From Elysia chlorotica (lineage: Eukaryota > Mollusca > Gastropoda > Plakobranchidae): a stretch of 64,000 nucleotides of DNA. The stretch lies in assembly GCA_003991915.1 (NCBI GenBank), contig RQTK01000179.1:544957-608956 (forward strand), given 5' to 3'. Of the stretch, positions 1 through 11,399 are shown piece after piece (the first letter of the stretch is position 1; every line of letters starts with the position of its first letter). Both the position numbers and the translations under genes were made by a program. The notes under the pieces are model-generated. The model ran no database searches and was not told where the DNA came from. It saw only the letters and a program-made list of their open reading frames with translations.

Positions 1-300
1 GCGTTTTAGCAATATAAGGCGCCAGATATCTCTACCATTAGTGCTATGGTTTAAAGCATTGGAGGTCAAAGGTGTGATCTTTAGATGATATTTCCATTCC
101 CGTATTGTATAACTTTCAATCAGGGCTACAAGGGTTCTAAAAGCATAGCTCCTTCATTCAGGAGACACACAGGAGGAATGTTGTTCCACGTAAAAAATTA
201 TTTGAACTGAAACATACCACACCCAAAGCTATTAAATAAGTTTAATTGTGATCACCTGCAGGAAAGAAAGTAATGACTAGCAGCTGAGTGGCTTCTCATG
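1..300 (+). repeat. Dispersed repeat, inverted relative to a copy at 52.3-52.6 kb
   Basis: The stretch resembles the reverse complement of 52290-52566 over most of its length. Shared words include GCGCCAGATATCTCTACC, GGAGGTCAAAGGT, GAGACACACAGGAGGA, GAACTGAAACATACCA and GGAAAGAAAGTAAT.ACT, in the same order and spacing. The other copy has GGTTCGATCCC, which looks like a tRNA B box, so this may be a second tRNA-related SINE family. The left end is cut by the window. Confidence 0.7.
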
Positions 301-1480
301 TATTTTGACACAAAATTTCCATAATCTGAATCAAAAAGGGTCTTTTATGAGCCAAATAGGGCACTGAAAATGTTTTTGTTAGTAGCAATAATTTATAAGA
401 AGTTTGCACAGCAAATTGAAGAGGATATACCTCAAAAACTTTTTGAGTTATGGCAAGAAATGTGTCCACAATCGATCACACATTAATAGAGTATAGTAAA
501 GTGCCCCAGGAGATGTAATCAAAGTTACTACAGTCTCGTAAATACGCTGGCTGTCTACTGTCAGTCTGTCGCGGCGAAGTCGACATGGTCATCTACTTTC
601 CTGTTTTGGGCCTTTCTTGGGTGTTAATTGGTTCACTGTTGTCATGACATCGCGCTGTATGGATACGTCTGTTTACAAGACACTAGCACACTAAAAGACG
701 AAGCTGAGTGTTTAAGTCTTATAAATCACCAAAAAATATAAAGCATACCCCAGCTCTAGTTCAGTGTTCGATCGGCAGGCTTCGTACATTTCATACATCA
801 GATATTTCGTTCACTAACTAGACTTAAAGTTCAGAACCGGTAATTCCGGCTTAAGTTACTTTTTGGACTGAATTTTGAGCCGGTAAAACCGGCTTAAGTT
901 ACTGAAAGTGTTAAAAAAAGGAAGAACAAAAAACAAGTTAGTGAAATCAACCAACTTCTCAGTGAAGTAATAATATATAGTTTATGAACTTAGAACTTTA
1001 AATAATTTTTAAAAATTTTTTTAAATATCAGCGATATCAGCGCAACATTAAAAGAGCATCAGTCAACCAGGTGGACAGTACTGCCACACCCCATATTTTC
1101 ACATCCTGTCACCCGTTCCAGACCTAGAAAGGCTTTCTGGTCATTCTGGCGGTCTTCAAAGAGCTGCAGGGGTTAATAAACCCCTTAAAGAATTTAAGCT
1201 GGATCAAAAATTAGTTGCTTTTTACATATCAATGATTCTTTTCTTGAGGGAGAGTTTTGTCTTGGGGAGTACTAAGCCCTCTTAAAAAAGCGTTGAGGAT
1301 ATATATATATTTTCAATCATTGCAACTGCCCGCAGAATATTTCTGATATTGTGGGGGAAAAAATATACATGTATTTTTGTTTAGATTATTTCAGTATCAC
1401 TCTCATGGTTTTGTTTTTCAATTAACTTTTGTGTTTGTTGTAATTTTATTTGAATGCAAGGTTATAATTATTGTTCCTAG
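1..1480. other. Intron of the tetraspanin gene, AT-rich
   Basis: No exon was seen. The first ~300 bases are a dispersed repeat (listed separately). A short imperfect direct repeat around the words CCGG.TTAAGTTACT occurs at about 835-905. Confidence 0.5.
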
Positions 1481-1648
1481 GCTGTTGCGATCATCTTAAT
1501 CAGTGTAGCAAGCTACGGCCGAGCTGCGGCTGTGGTGACCAGCCTCACGCTGGTCGGGAGCCTCATCGCCTGCGGAGTCTTCCTCTTCCTCATTGCCATC
1601 GTGGGTCTGCTCGGCGCAGCCAAGCACCACCAAGTCCTGCTCTTCTTT
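1481..1648 (+). CDS. Tetraspanin exon: end of TM1, small loop, TM2
   Basis: An open 56-codon exon lies between a TTCCTAG acceptor and a GTATCC donor, phase 0 at both ends. It encodes AVAIILISVASYGRAAAV (end of TM1 and small loop), a second hydrophobic helix containing GVFLFLIAIVGLLGA, and then KHHQVLLFF. The last stretch is diagnostic of TSPAN13/31, where it leads straight into YMIIL at the start of TM3. The next exon begins with exactly that. Codons are GC-rich against an AT-rich intron background, as in the other exons of this gene. Confidence 0.92.
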
Positions 1649-3428
1649 GTATCCTTTTTCATGGTCGGGTGACGATTGGAGACATTCATTCAGGCAGATT
1701 GTTGTGAACTTATTGAGAAATTAATAGCAAAGATTCAAACATTCGAAACCAATCTCAGCATTATAACAAATAGGAGTCACCACAAACACAGCAAATCCTG
1801 ACCTTGGGTGACAGCCTATTAATATTTGTATGGAAAAGATAACACTTATTTACTTTCTCCAGCGTATAGATTGTGGCTGGGATCCCTGGCCCCTTTATTG
1901 TTTTACTAAAGAAGTAACACAATTTTTTTTTCATTTCCGGTATTATAAAAGATCTTACAGTTTGAAAATTCTTGATTCTGTATGGGCTGTCCATGACAGA
2001 AATTACAGCTGTAGAGAAAATTTGATTGACCAATAAATGTGAATCAGCAAAGGTGAATCAGGCACATATTGCGATTTGGACTCTTCGCGTTATTTACAGT
2101 GTCATTATAGCATGAACTGCACTTTAAGAATGTGAAAATTTCTATGACCAGAGATAATTCTTTTATAAGGTAAATATTGAATATGTTCCTATGTTTTGAG
2201 GGCTTTTTCTCAAAACATTTATCAGCGACTTGTGTCTGCTTCACCCTGGCCGCCTCACACATTTATATTTAAGACTTCTCAAATGGGGAAAATCGTGGTT
2301 GTGGTCTAAATTTTTATATTCAAGCACAGCTTCTTCTGTATCTGGTCATCTTTGGATTTTTATTATTATTATTATCACAATTTAGTTTGTGCAACATGTC
2401 TCAAGTCATAAATGGTATTGACCCTTTTTTAAAATAAAGTTTAAATGAATAAATTCGTTGGAATAAGATTCAAACTACATGTATCTCCTGCGGTGTATAG
2501 ACAAAAAAACAGCCTCGGCTTCCTTTTCTTTCACTGATGCCAGGATCCATAAGTAGACATCTACATTTCCTTTTGGTAATTTTTTTTCTTAAGTTCTCTG
2601 TGGCATTATATATCTTTTGAGAAAAAACAATGACTTGTCAAAAATATCTCACACAAGTGTGATGTTTTGTTTTAAAGTTCTGTAAATCTTGCTTTTTTTA
2701 AGTCTTTGCTTTGTGAATGTATTCGTTAGTGACTGTAAACCACTCAAAATCTAGTCTGCAGAGTTTTATATAATACTAGCCAATTCATTATCCGAAGATA
2801 TTTTTGGTTTCTCTCTCCAAGAAAACTCGGTGTGGTAGTAATGTATTATGTATGAAGGGCTCTCATTCTGTAGGGGAATATATGTGTATATTGCTGCGCT
2901 GGCGGAAATCCTGATACATATATTCCCAGTGTTATCCGTTTCCATCTATAAGGAGCTCTCAAAGGCTGTGAGTCCCATGTGGTTGCGAGACTACTCATTC
3001 TTGAAGATCTATGTTGAAATACTGTTGTGAATACCGTTGAGATATGTCACTTGATGTAGGAAAATTGGTGTGTCAGGTTGTGTTGGAGGGTGCCTACAGC
3101 AGTCACGGTGATTCACTTCTGTGTTATAGCCTTGCTTGCAGTTAAGGCGTCACTTGAAATAACATGATCACTTGTCACAGTCAGACATGGACTTGGGTTT
3201 TGTTGTATTTTGTTAATGTGTGGAAATGTACCGTGGTGACCAGCTTTTAAATGTTTGGTCCAATGCAATAGCCACCCGCACCGTTCATAGCACATTACCC
3301 AATCCTTAGTATTTGTTAACCTGTAGATCATGTTGAGGTGGTGATCACTGTCTTTAGCTTGGTCTGAGGCAGCGTGGGCTGGGCGTACTCTCTCACTGCC
3401 TGCTGTCTGCTAGACATGGCCGCACACA

Positions 3429-3834
3429 GGTGTATGGTGCATGTAGCTTAACCTACAGAAAGTTGGCGAATTCTGCTTGATATGATTCTGCCTACGGGGA
3501 CATAGATTAGGAAGCCTCATATCAACCAATCGACCAAGAGCGTGCAATCATGGTATCCCCATACTGTCTCTGAGGACGTAAAACTTGTCAAACGCAAGTC
3601 GTGGGGTTCGTTCACAGTGTAGCCTGTATATAGTGCTGACGTTGGACGCTAAGCGACAATAAACAAACAAAAAACAAAGTAACAAATATGAATGACCCTC
3701 ATGTTTTCCATAGTCTGTGTACATGGTTCTGAAACAGAAGAAAAAAAAAACCACTTTAAATCGCGGTACTGGCCGATTTGACAGAATGATGTGGTTGAAA
3801 CTTTCTGTAGGTTAAGCTGCATGCACCATACACC
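3429..3834. mobile_element. Foldback / MITE-like element with 36-bp inverted ends
   Basis: The 36 bases at 3429-3464 (starting GGTGTATGGTGCATG) recur as the reverse complement at 3799-3834 with one mismatch by eye. The ends are separated by about 330 bases. No coding capacity is seen inside. The interior includes a piece of the common SINE at about 3543-3680, which could be a later insertion. No clear target-site duplication was recognised, so transposon status is inference. Confidence 0.6.
3543..3680 (+). mobile_element. 3' part of tRNA-type SINE (fragment)
   Basis: It holds the tail of the window's common SINE: GTATCCCCATACTGTCTC, then AAACTTGTCAAACGCAAGTC, then GTGCTGACGTTGGACG, ending in an A-rich CAAACAAAAAAC tail. 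The tRNA-like head is missing. Confidence 0.7.
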
Positions 3835-3894
3835 TTAAAAGAGACGCGTCGTTTTCTTTAAGGGTTTTCTATACTCTACAGTTTGCTTGTTGCG

Positions 3895-3938
<44 letters not shown>
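3895..3938. repeat. (ATA)n microsatellite
   Basis: About 15 uninterrupted ATA/AAT units. Confidence 0.95.
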
Positions 3939-3939
<1 letters not shown>

Positions 3940-4225
3940 TGAACATAAGCCTAAAAAAGTACTACACTGTAATAGGACATGACGTGCTAACAGCGTTCGT
4001 TGCCTTCCCAAGTCTGTGTGTTTTGACTCTTTGTCACACTAGAGACATGGACTTTGAAGTACGGGATAGTATATGTACGTTATAATGCTCGGAATTAGAA
4101 AGATAGGCATCGATAAAATGCTTCAATCGACTTGTACTACACGTACCAGAATCGCTGGAAGCCCGAATAGCTCACCCTTCTTTAAACCGCTATTGTTCGG
4201 GCCGGCGGCTAGGAGTAAGGCAATA

Positions 4226-4386
4226 CCGGTTGGGTCGGTGTCAGTACAATGTGACCGGCTGAGACAGGAACCATGATATCCTTGTCTCCGTGTGGCAGCA
4301 CGAAAATTGTCAGACGTCAGTCTTGGAGTCCATCGACAAAGTGGCATATATAGTACTGACGTTGGACGTTAAGCAACCAACTCAAC
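4226..4386 (+). mobile_element. tRNA-type SINE body and tail
   Basis: It matches the SINE at 10.6 kb from CCGGTTGGGTCGGTGTCAG through TGTGACCGGCTGAGACAGG to GTACTGACGTTGGACGTTAA and CAACCAACTCAACT. The sequence just upstream does not give a clear tRNA-like head. Confidence 0.8.
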
Positions 4387-4909
4387 TAGGAAAAGGCAAA
4401 ACAAAAAAAGTAGAGCTGTGAAGAATTCAAGAAAGGAAAAGTAGAGCTGTGTTGGTCCGAACATTATAACTTAGGTGATGAACCCTGCTAAAGGCAATGG
4501 CTGGCAGTTTGTGTTGGGTTCGTCAATTGGTGGGTTATTACTATATTAGTTTTATGCTTTTCCGCTCTACTTACCCAGGATAAATTGTGTGGCACGGGAG
4601 CCCACATTTTTTTCTGCTCCTTCGGTTTTAGATGTACACCGATAAACTGCCACCGATCATTAATTGGCATCTGTCGACACACGGCCGCCTGTTTCCCGTC
4701 ACATGTGTCTCGTAGTCGCATTGTGAGGATAATTTATTGGTTGTGTGTCAGCGTTCTGGTTTTAGAGTAGCATTGGGCAAACCATAGGTTTTATTATCAC
4801 GTAGTATTGTATTTATTAGATATCTGTTTAGCTAGTGGGGTGTTATTCAATGTTGTAGACGAATATCAAGAAAGCCCTCTCTAGATCACCAATGCTATTA
4901 GAGTCTCTC

Positions 4910-4913
<4 letters not shown>

Positions 4914-4962
<49 letters not shown>
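4914..4962. repeat. (CT)n microsatellite
   Basis: About 24 CT units with a single early interruption. Confidence 0.95.
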
Positions 4963-4965
<3 letters not shown>

Positions 4966-5801
4966 CGTGGTCAACTCTGGTTAGCCTTCACGGCTCCGAC
5001 CACTTTCTTGCTCTATCGCCGGTCCGCTCCGAAACCATCTCTGATCCGAAACGGCCGATTTCGCTCGGGCGGATTGGCCCGCTTTTTAGTCTGACTGTAA
5101 TACAAAGATCCTCTCCATAGAGTCATTTAACGATACTTTGTTTCAAAGTGCAAATAGGACGATCCCTCAGACCTCTGCAGTTCCATGAAAGGACAAACCC
5201 TGGTTGGACAACTGGTGCCGACGGGCGACTGGCAGTTCGAGCCAGGGAAAAAGCCTTTCGTAATTTTTTAACAAACCCGTATATACATAACTTAAATATT
5301 AATAATATTTTTTTTTTGAACAGGGCTGCAGCTTAGCGCACAATACGCCAGCAGAAGCCTTAGTAGTGGGGGAGCTATATTTGTAAAATTTATAAAGGTA
5401 CTACTCCCTTGTCTAAAATCTGTATTTTATATCTTTATATTCATGATTTCTTGTCTTGCGTTTTTTATGTTTTAAATCCATGTACACTTATATGCAAAAA
5501 TATTATGTTTATACCGCATGAGAAGGTTATGTCTTACATTATACCCCCGTATGGGTGTTTTTCTACAGTCCCCATACATAACTGAGCATGATACATGTAA
5601 CAGTACAGTTAATGGGCGTGATGGAAATATGGGGTGAGACAAAATTAGTGTTTTCATTATCTTGTCACGTTTCTCTTTAACGGCATTGGTTTCGGACGAG
5701 GACCCGGCGCGTGTAGTCTTGTTGCAGTTGTTTCGTTTTATGGTTAATTGTGTGTGTTTGGGTTCTTTTGTTTTAATAATAATTATGTGTAGTAATATGT
5801 G

Positions 5802-5944
<143 letters not shown>

Positions 5945-6227
5945 GTGTCGCTATTTTATTTTTTTTATTATACTTTTGTGTATTTTTTGGGGGGGGAGGA
6001 ACGGGTGAAGTTCAGGAAAGTAGCTTGTTAAACTTGAACTTAATCAATATAATGTTGACATATAGGTGTGTTTGTCGATAAACACATAGATCTTTATATA
6101 AGTTTTTAGAGGTGTGTGCCTCAGCGCCTGATCCCAACACTGGGCGAGTCTGGGTGTGAGTCATGGTCTGTATAATTATCACCTGGGCGGTCGACTGACT
6201 GGAGTGACTGATCGTTATTGATGAAGG

Positions 6228-6287
6228 CCCAGTCAGTAAGGCAGCCACTCACCCTCCCAGTCAGTAAGGCAGCCACTCACCCTCCCG
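6228..6287. repeat. 28-bp direct tandem duplication
   Basis: The unit CCCAGTCAGTAAGGCAGCCA plus CTCACCCT occurs twice in a row. It is followed by a short CA-rich run at about 6300-6326. Confidence 0.85.
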
Positions 6288-6545
6288 GCCTGACACCCCC
6301 ACACACACACACACGCACACTCACACAGCGCGCTCCACCGCCGCTTGGTGCAGCACATTCTGCTAGTTTTACACGTGCTACAGATCTGTACATATTATTA
6401 CACTGTGACGCACCCGCCTCTCTACGTAGCTGTAAGGTTATATGGGGTTGAGTCGGGTATACTTTGTATAAACAAACGCTTTATTGGGCTTTGAGACACT
6501 TCGTGTTATATTTTATGCAAAGCGTTGGTTTGGGGGGGGGGGGGG

Positions 6546-6669
6546 TTAATGGTAGAGCACTGGCCTTGTAAGCGCAATGTTTCCTGTTCGATCTCTCAAA
6601 GTCTGCCAAATGTTTTCGTCGCATTTCGTCCCTTACTGGTTGGATCAGCGTCATGACAAAATTCCCGGC

Positions 6670-6726
<57 letters not shown>

Positions 6727-6860
6727 ACTCTCTCTTTCTTTCTTTCTCTCCATATATCTATCTTTGTGACAGAGCAGACATTGGTCCTGGGACCAGTCCG
6801 CAGTACAGCCGAATTGCTGACGTTTGACGTTTTGAAACCAAACAACCAAAACTGGGCTTG
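6546..6860 (+). mobile_element. Degenerate SINE split by a (CT)n tract
   Basis: A tRNA-like head (AATGGTAGAGCACTGG and a decayed B box CTGTTCGATCTCT) is followed by the body word CCCTTACTGGTTGGATCAG. An expanded (CT)n tract at about 6672-6722 interrupts it. The tail resumes with GCTGACGTTTGACGTTTTGA and AACCAAACAACC. The CT tract seems to have grown inside the element. Confidence 0.65.
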
Positions 6861-8341
6861 TGGTCCTCACGAGACAAAGTCACTGAATTGACTGAAGTGA
6901 ACGCGTTTTTTTTTTGTTATTATTATTACAAGGGTAATACATGTAGTGATCTGCGTGTATTTATTTTAAATCAGTAGCATACCTAGAACAGAGTGACACT
7001 CAGTGAGGGTTTTCCGTTGGGCATACAAGCCTACTAGACTAAGAATGTAAACTTTCCTAGATGCACCTAATATTTGAATGATAGGGCTTACTTTGGTTAT
7101 AAATTTTATGCAAAAGTTTGTTTATTTTGGTGGCTCTGTCTGCTAATTTTAGAAGTCTCGTCCTTATGCTATTGAGTTGACACAATATTATTAGTTTCTT
7201 GAGATATTGTTTCCCGGCTCACAAGTAATGTCCCGCATATTGTGTATATATAAAATAAATTTGGTTTGGGTTATCCTTTTTTTCCCTCCAAAGCACTGAA
7301 CATGTTCATAGAAAATTATGATAGTAACTCTGTGTGTGAGCTCCTCAACGCAAATTTGCTGCGCGGAGAGGAAAGGGGGAGCTACACGTATGATGCGCTG
7401 CTATTTTGCTCTTGATCCCGAAGGCTTGAACTAGTGTCACTCACAGCTGCGCCAGTAGGACTCGCTCCCTGATCCTGGCAGTTGTACAGTATGGGCTCTG
7501 ATCGAGCAGATTCAATTAACACAACGCGCCTCTGTAGTACCGGTATACGCCACACGCAAGACGAAAAGTAAAAAAAAAGGGCAGATAAAGGGAAAGGAAA
7601 ATGAAATGTGTAGTCTATGGTATTAATATTAAGCGTGTGTATACAACTATACGTGTGATTGCTTGATAGTGTTGATAGTTGGTTCTTTGTATCATGTGGA
7701 TATTGAAAGGAGGTGGCTACATAGGCAGTCCTAACAGTAACAAAGAGGCGCAGGCTTGATGGTGCCCCATGATCAATGGCTGTGTGAGGCTTTAATGAGA
7801 ACGGGGGAGGAGAGTCTATGTCAATGTATTGCTCACATTGTATTACATGTATATGTTATCTGTGTCAGCGGGATTGTGCGACACATTTATATAACAACCT
7901 TGTGATATTACGACTGTAACCTTTTTTGTGTTTGTCTTTATTGTTCATGCCTTTACTTTTCCTCCTTTCCTCTACTCCTCTTTCTTCTTCCTCTTTCCCT
8001 CTTTCTGTACTCGATTTGTTGTGTGTCTATGTTGCTGTCATTATCATTATCTTGTCATTCTTTTTTTTTTTTTATTATTCTTTTTCCTCTTCTTCTTATT
8101 TTTTTTTTTAATTATGCCAGTTTTGTTGTTGTTGATTTTGGAAATAAAAAAATAATCCGATCATGACCTTGTCGTAGATACATTTTATATCTTAGATTTA
8201 CTAAGAAAAACAAATGCCTTTGTATAACACAAGCATACTAAAGCGAAACCGTTCATTAATGCATCTCATAAGGCTAGACTATTGACAAAGGGAAGTCGTC
8301 CATGATTTAGTAGGCTATAACTCCAAAAAAATGGAAAAACC

Positions 8342-8650
8342 TTCTACCAACAAAGCATAATCCTCTTGTACTATCTTTAAGTTTTATGGAGAGTCTACCA
8401 ACAAAGCATAATCCTATTCAATTGTACTATCTTTCATGCTAAGTCTACAAACAAAGGATAATCCGATTTTACTATCTTTTATGTCAAGTCTGCAAACAAA
8501 GTATAATCCTCTTGCACTATCTTTAAGGTTTATGCTAAGTCTACTAACAAAGGATAATCCTACTGTACTATCTGTAAGTTTTATGACAAGTCTACCAACA
8601 AAACATAATCCTCTTGTTCTATTTGTTTTATGACAAGTCTACCAACAAAG
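8342..8650. repeat. ~50-bp tandem repeat just upstream of a splice acceptor
   Basis: About seven imperfect units, each with CTACCAACAAAG.ATAATCC followed by T-rich sequence ending in TTTTATG. The array stops about 30 bases before the CAG acceptor at 8679-8681. Confidence 0.85.
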
Positions 8651-8681
8651 GAAAGTTGTTATTTCCCCTTGACGGCGCCAG

Positions 8682-8900
8682 TACATGATCATCCTGTTCG
8701 TGCTGTTCCTGCTGCAGTTCTCGCTGGCCTGCGCGTGCCTGGCCGTGAACGGCGAGCAGAAGGACCAGCTGGCGGAGCACGGCTGGGCGAACTCGGCAAA
8801 CTACACGCGCTCCGACGTCCAGGGAGAGTTCGACTGCTGCGGCTTCCGCGACGTGAACCTGACGCCCGACAATCGGCTCGGCCACCCAAACTGCCTCAAT
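8682..8900 (+). CDS. Tetraspanin exon: TM3 and first half of the large extracellular loop
   Basis: A 73-codon exon, phase 0 at both ends, between GGCGCCAG and the strong donor GTGAGT. It begins YMIILFVLFLLQ, the TM3 start expected after LLFF, continues SLACACLAVN and then the loop, with the diagnostic FDCCGF motif about 50 residues in. It ends LGHPNCLN. Similarity to TSPAN13 (CACLALN...QL...GW, then CCGF) is clear. The exon is strongly GC-rich. Its last 26 bases and the donor are reiterated in the downstream intron. Confidence 0.93.
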
Positions 8901-9735
8901 GTGAGTTGGGACCAGTTGGTTCTTTCTGGTTTTTTAGCTATTCAGCCTAATTTCAGGATCTGTAATCAGTAATGTGACCTCAAATGGCTCGGCCACCCAA
9001 ACTGCCTCAATGTGAGTTGGGACCAGTTGGTTCTTTCTGGTTTTTTAGCTATTCAGCCTAATTTCAGGATCTGTAATCAGTAATGTGACCTCAAATGGCT
9101 CGGCCACCCAAACTGCCTCAATGTGAGTTGGGACCAGTTGGTTCTTTCTGGTTTTTTAGCTATTCAGCCTAATTTCAGGATCTGTAATCAGTAATGTGAC
9201 CTCAAATGGCTCGGCCACCCAAACTGCCTCAATGTGAGTTGGGACCAGTTGGTTCTTTCTGGTTTTTTAGCTATTCAGCCTAATTTCAGGATCTGTAACG
9301 TGAACCTCACACCCGACAATCGGCTCGGCCACCCAAACTGTCAATGTGAGTTGGGACTAGTTGTTTTTTCTTGTTTTTTAGCTATTCAACTTAATTTCAG
9401 GATCTGTAATCAGTAATGTGAACCTCAAATGGCTTGGTCACCCCCAACTGCCTCAATGTGAGTTGGGACCAGTTGGTTCTTTCTAGTTTTTTAGCTATTC
9501 AACTTAATTTCAGGATCTGTAATCAGTAATGTGACCTCAAATGGCTTGGTCACCCCCAACTGCCTCAATGTGAGTTGTGACGAGTTGTTTTTTTCTACTT
9601 GCTGGTTGAGGTTTTATTTTGAGGATATGCCTAAATCTAAGGTTTTTTTTTAGCTATGAAGCTTAATTTCAGGATCTGTAATGTGAACCTCAGGCAGAAC
9701 AATCGGCTTGACCACCCAAACTGCCACTCCCTCTG
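8875..9735 (+). repeat. 111-bp tandem array carrying copies of the exon end and its splice donor
   Basis: The word GGCT(C/T)GG.CACCC recurs at 8875, 8986, 9097, 9208, 9322, 9431, 9543 and, more decayed, 9705; the first spacings are exactly 111. The first copy is the true exon end. Later copies keep CTGCCTCAAT followed by GTGAG, and each repeat also has TTTTTAGCTATTC and CTAATTTCAGGATCTG, which resemble a branch/polypyrimidine region and an acceptor. The copy at about 9296-9345 keeps more exon sequence (GTGAACCTCACACCCGACAA). Early units look almost identical, so expansion is recent. Confidence 0.9.
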
Positions 9736-9737
9736 AA

Positions 9738-9917
9738 ATTCATTCTGTTATTAACGATATGGAGGCATGTTGCGAGACCATACGAGGTTGGATGTTAAGC
9801 AATAAACTGAAGCTTAACGGTAACAAAACCTAAGTACTTTTATGTGGGACAAGACACAGTTTAAATAGTATGCCTAATCTAAAGCTTTCAATTGATAAAG
9901 TCACAGTTGATTTATAG
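9738..9917 (+). mobile_element. LINE reverse-transcriptase fragment (CR1-like)
   Basis: The frame beginning at 9756 reads DMEACCETIRGWMLSNKLKL, then NGNKT-stop-VLLCGTRHSL. This resembles the RT segment IxxWMxxNKLKLNxxKTEVLL common in CR1/jockey-type LINEs. One stop replaces a sense codon, and the fragment ends at a stop after KVTVDL. It is a dead remnant in an intron. Confidence 0.75.
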
Positions 9918-10202
9918 TCCCAAGTTTTTTATCGCGTTTTTTTTCCAATGCACAAAAAAGGGTAAATGGAACTTTTTAATGTGACCTTGCAATAAGTAGA
10001 AATAAATCTGATAAAAAAGAGATGGGGTACTAAGGTGGAGATTCATTTCACAGACCTCATTGTTATGGAGAATTTCGCAAAAGAAAAATAAATACGGAAG
10101 AAAAAAACTGACTATATAAATATGTCAAAAGTCTTGTACATTTTCTTAAAGTCTTGGAGTTTTACTCTTGACCCTGTTTTTAGCTGTTATGGTTAATTTG
10201 AG

Positions 10203-10540
10203 TAAATGATATCTGAACAGCGAGCCAGACAAGAGGCTAGGACATCCAAACTGTGTCAATGTTTGAGATAGTAAATGATATCTGAACAGCGAGCCAGACA
10301 AGAGGCTAGGACATCCAAACTGTGTCAATGTGAGACAGTAAATGATATCTGAACAGCGAGCCAGACAAGAGGCTAGGACATCCAAACTGTGTCAATGTGA
10401 GACAGTAAATGATATCTGAACAGCGAGCCAGACAAGAGGCTAGGACATCCAAACTGTGTCAATGTGAGACAGTAAATGATATCTGAACAGCGAGCCAGAC
10501 AAGAGGCTAGGACATCCAAACTGTGTCAATGTATGAGATA
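10203..10540 (+). repeat. 67-bp tandem array, a diverged copy of the same exon end
   Basis: Five units start at about 10203, 10271, 10338, 10405 and 10472. Each contains CCAGACAAGAGGCTAGGACA then TCCAAACTGTGTCAAT followed by GTGAGA in the inner units. One frame reads LNSEPDKRLGHPNCVN, which parallels the real exon end NLTPDNRLGHPNCLN. It therefore descends from the large-loop exon but is older or differently diverged than the 111-bp array. Confidence 0.85.
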
Positions 10541-10604
10541 ATTTTACAAGCTGTTCACTCAACAGAGTCACATCGCGCACACGTAACAGACACCTCATTT
10601 GGAA

Positions 10605-10862
10605 GGGGGTGCGGTGGTCTAGGGGTAGAACATCGGCTTCCGGCGCAAAAGATCCCGAGTTCGAATCCTGGCTGTTGCGTTCCCTACTGGTTGGGTTGGT
10701 GTCAGTATAATGTGACTGGCTGAGACAGAAGTCATGGAATCCCAACACTGTCTAATGTGTGGCAGCAAATAAAATTGTCAGACGTAAGTCATGGGGAACC
10801 GTCCACAATATAGCCTATATAGTGCTGCTGTTGGACGTTAAACCAACCCAACCAACCAACTA
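10605..10862 (+). mobile_element. tRNA-type SINE, full-length-looking copy
   Basis: The tRNA-like head has GGTCTAGGGGTAGAACATCG (A box region) and GAGTTCGAATCCTGG (B box, about 10657-10671). The body is GGTTGGGTTGGTGTCAGTAT and TGTGACTGGCTGAGACAG, then TGTGTGGCAGCA..AAAATT and TAGTGCTGCTGTTGGACGTT, ending in repeated CCAACCAACC. This copy is the reference for the other SINE calls here. Confidence 0.88.
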
Positions 10863-10949
10863 AATCTCATGGAAGATAAAATGTGAAGTTTGTGTATTTT
10901 GTAAGCCTAACCATCCAGCTTGTGTTTGCCGTATCCCTTCGTCCCCCAG

Positions 10950-11129
10950 AGCTCCAAGTGCTGCGCCAACAGCGACGCCCCGTGCTGCACGGGCAACTAC
11001 CCAAACTCGACGAGCTCCGGGGCGCCCAGTGCCTGCCCGTGTGATACGTGCTTCTCCAAGCTCCAGCCCGTCATCTACAACGCCTTCTCGGTGACCGGCG
11101 GCATGGGACTCTTCTTCAGCTTCACAGAG
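10950..11129 (+). CDS. Tetraspanin exon: second half of the large loop up to TM4
   Basis: A 60-codon exon, phase 0 at both ends, between CCCCCAG and the donor GTGAGA. It encodes SSKCCANSDAPCC, further loop cysteines in ACPCDTC, then VTGGMGLFFSFTE at the start of TM4. With the previous exon the large loop has ten cysteines, an even number that could all pair. GLFFSFTE is nearly invariant in TSPAN13/31. Both downstream last exons can join this exon in frame. Confidence 0.93.
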
Positions 11130-11399
11130 GTGAGATAGCGTCATAGCGTCTTGCTGGTTGGGAGCAAATATTGTATCGGCCCTCTTTAACACTTTGCAGA
11201 TTTACAAACGTATGCATCTTAACCTGCACGGTGGAATGATAACATGATTATGGCTAGTATAGGCGCAAAACGTTGAAACTGCCTTCTATAACTCTTTGCT
11301 GTTGCAATAACACGCCTCTCAAACCCCGGTGTAAGATTTTCAGAATGATAGTGGATAGTGCAGGATAGCCTGGAAAATTTACACACTTGATACTTTGAA

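Noticed and set aside
1761-2262. Small frames on both strands
   Set aside because: AT-rich, no splice agreement with neighbouring tetraspanin exons, no recognisable motif.
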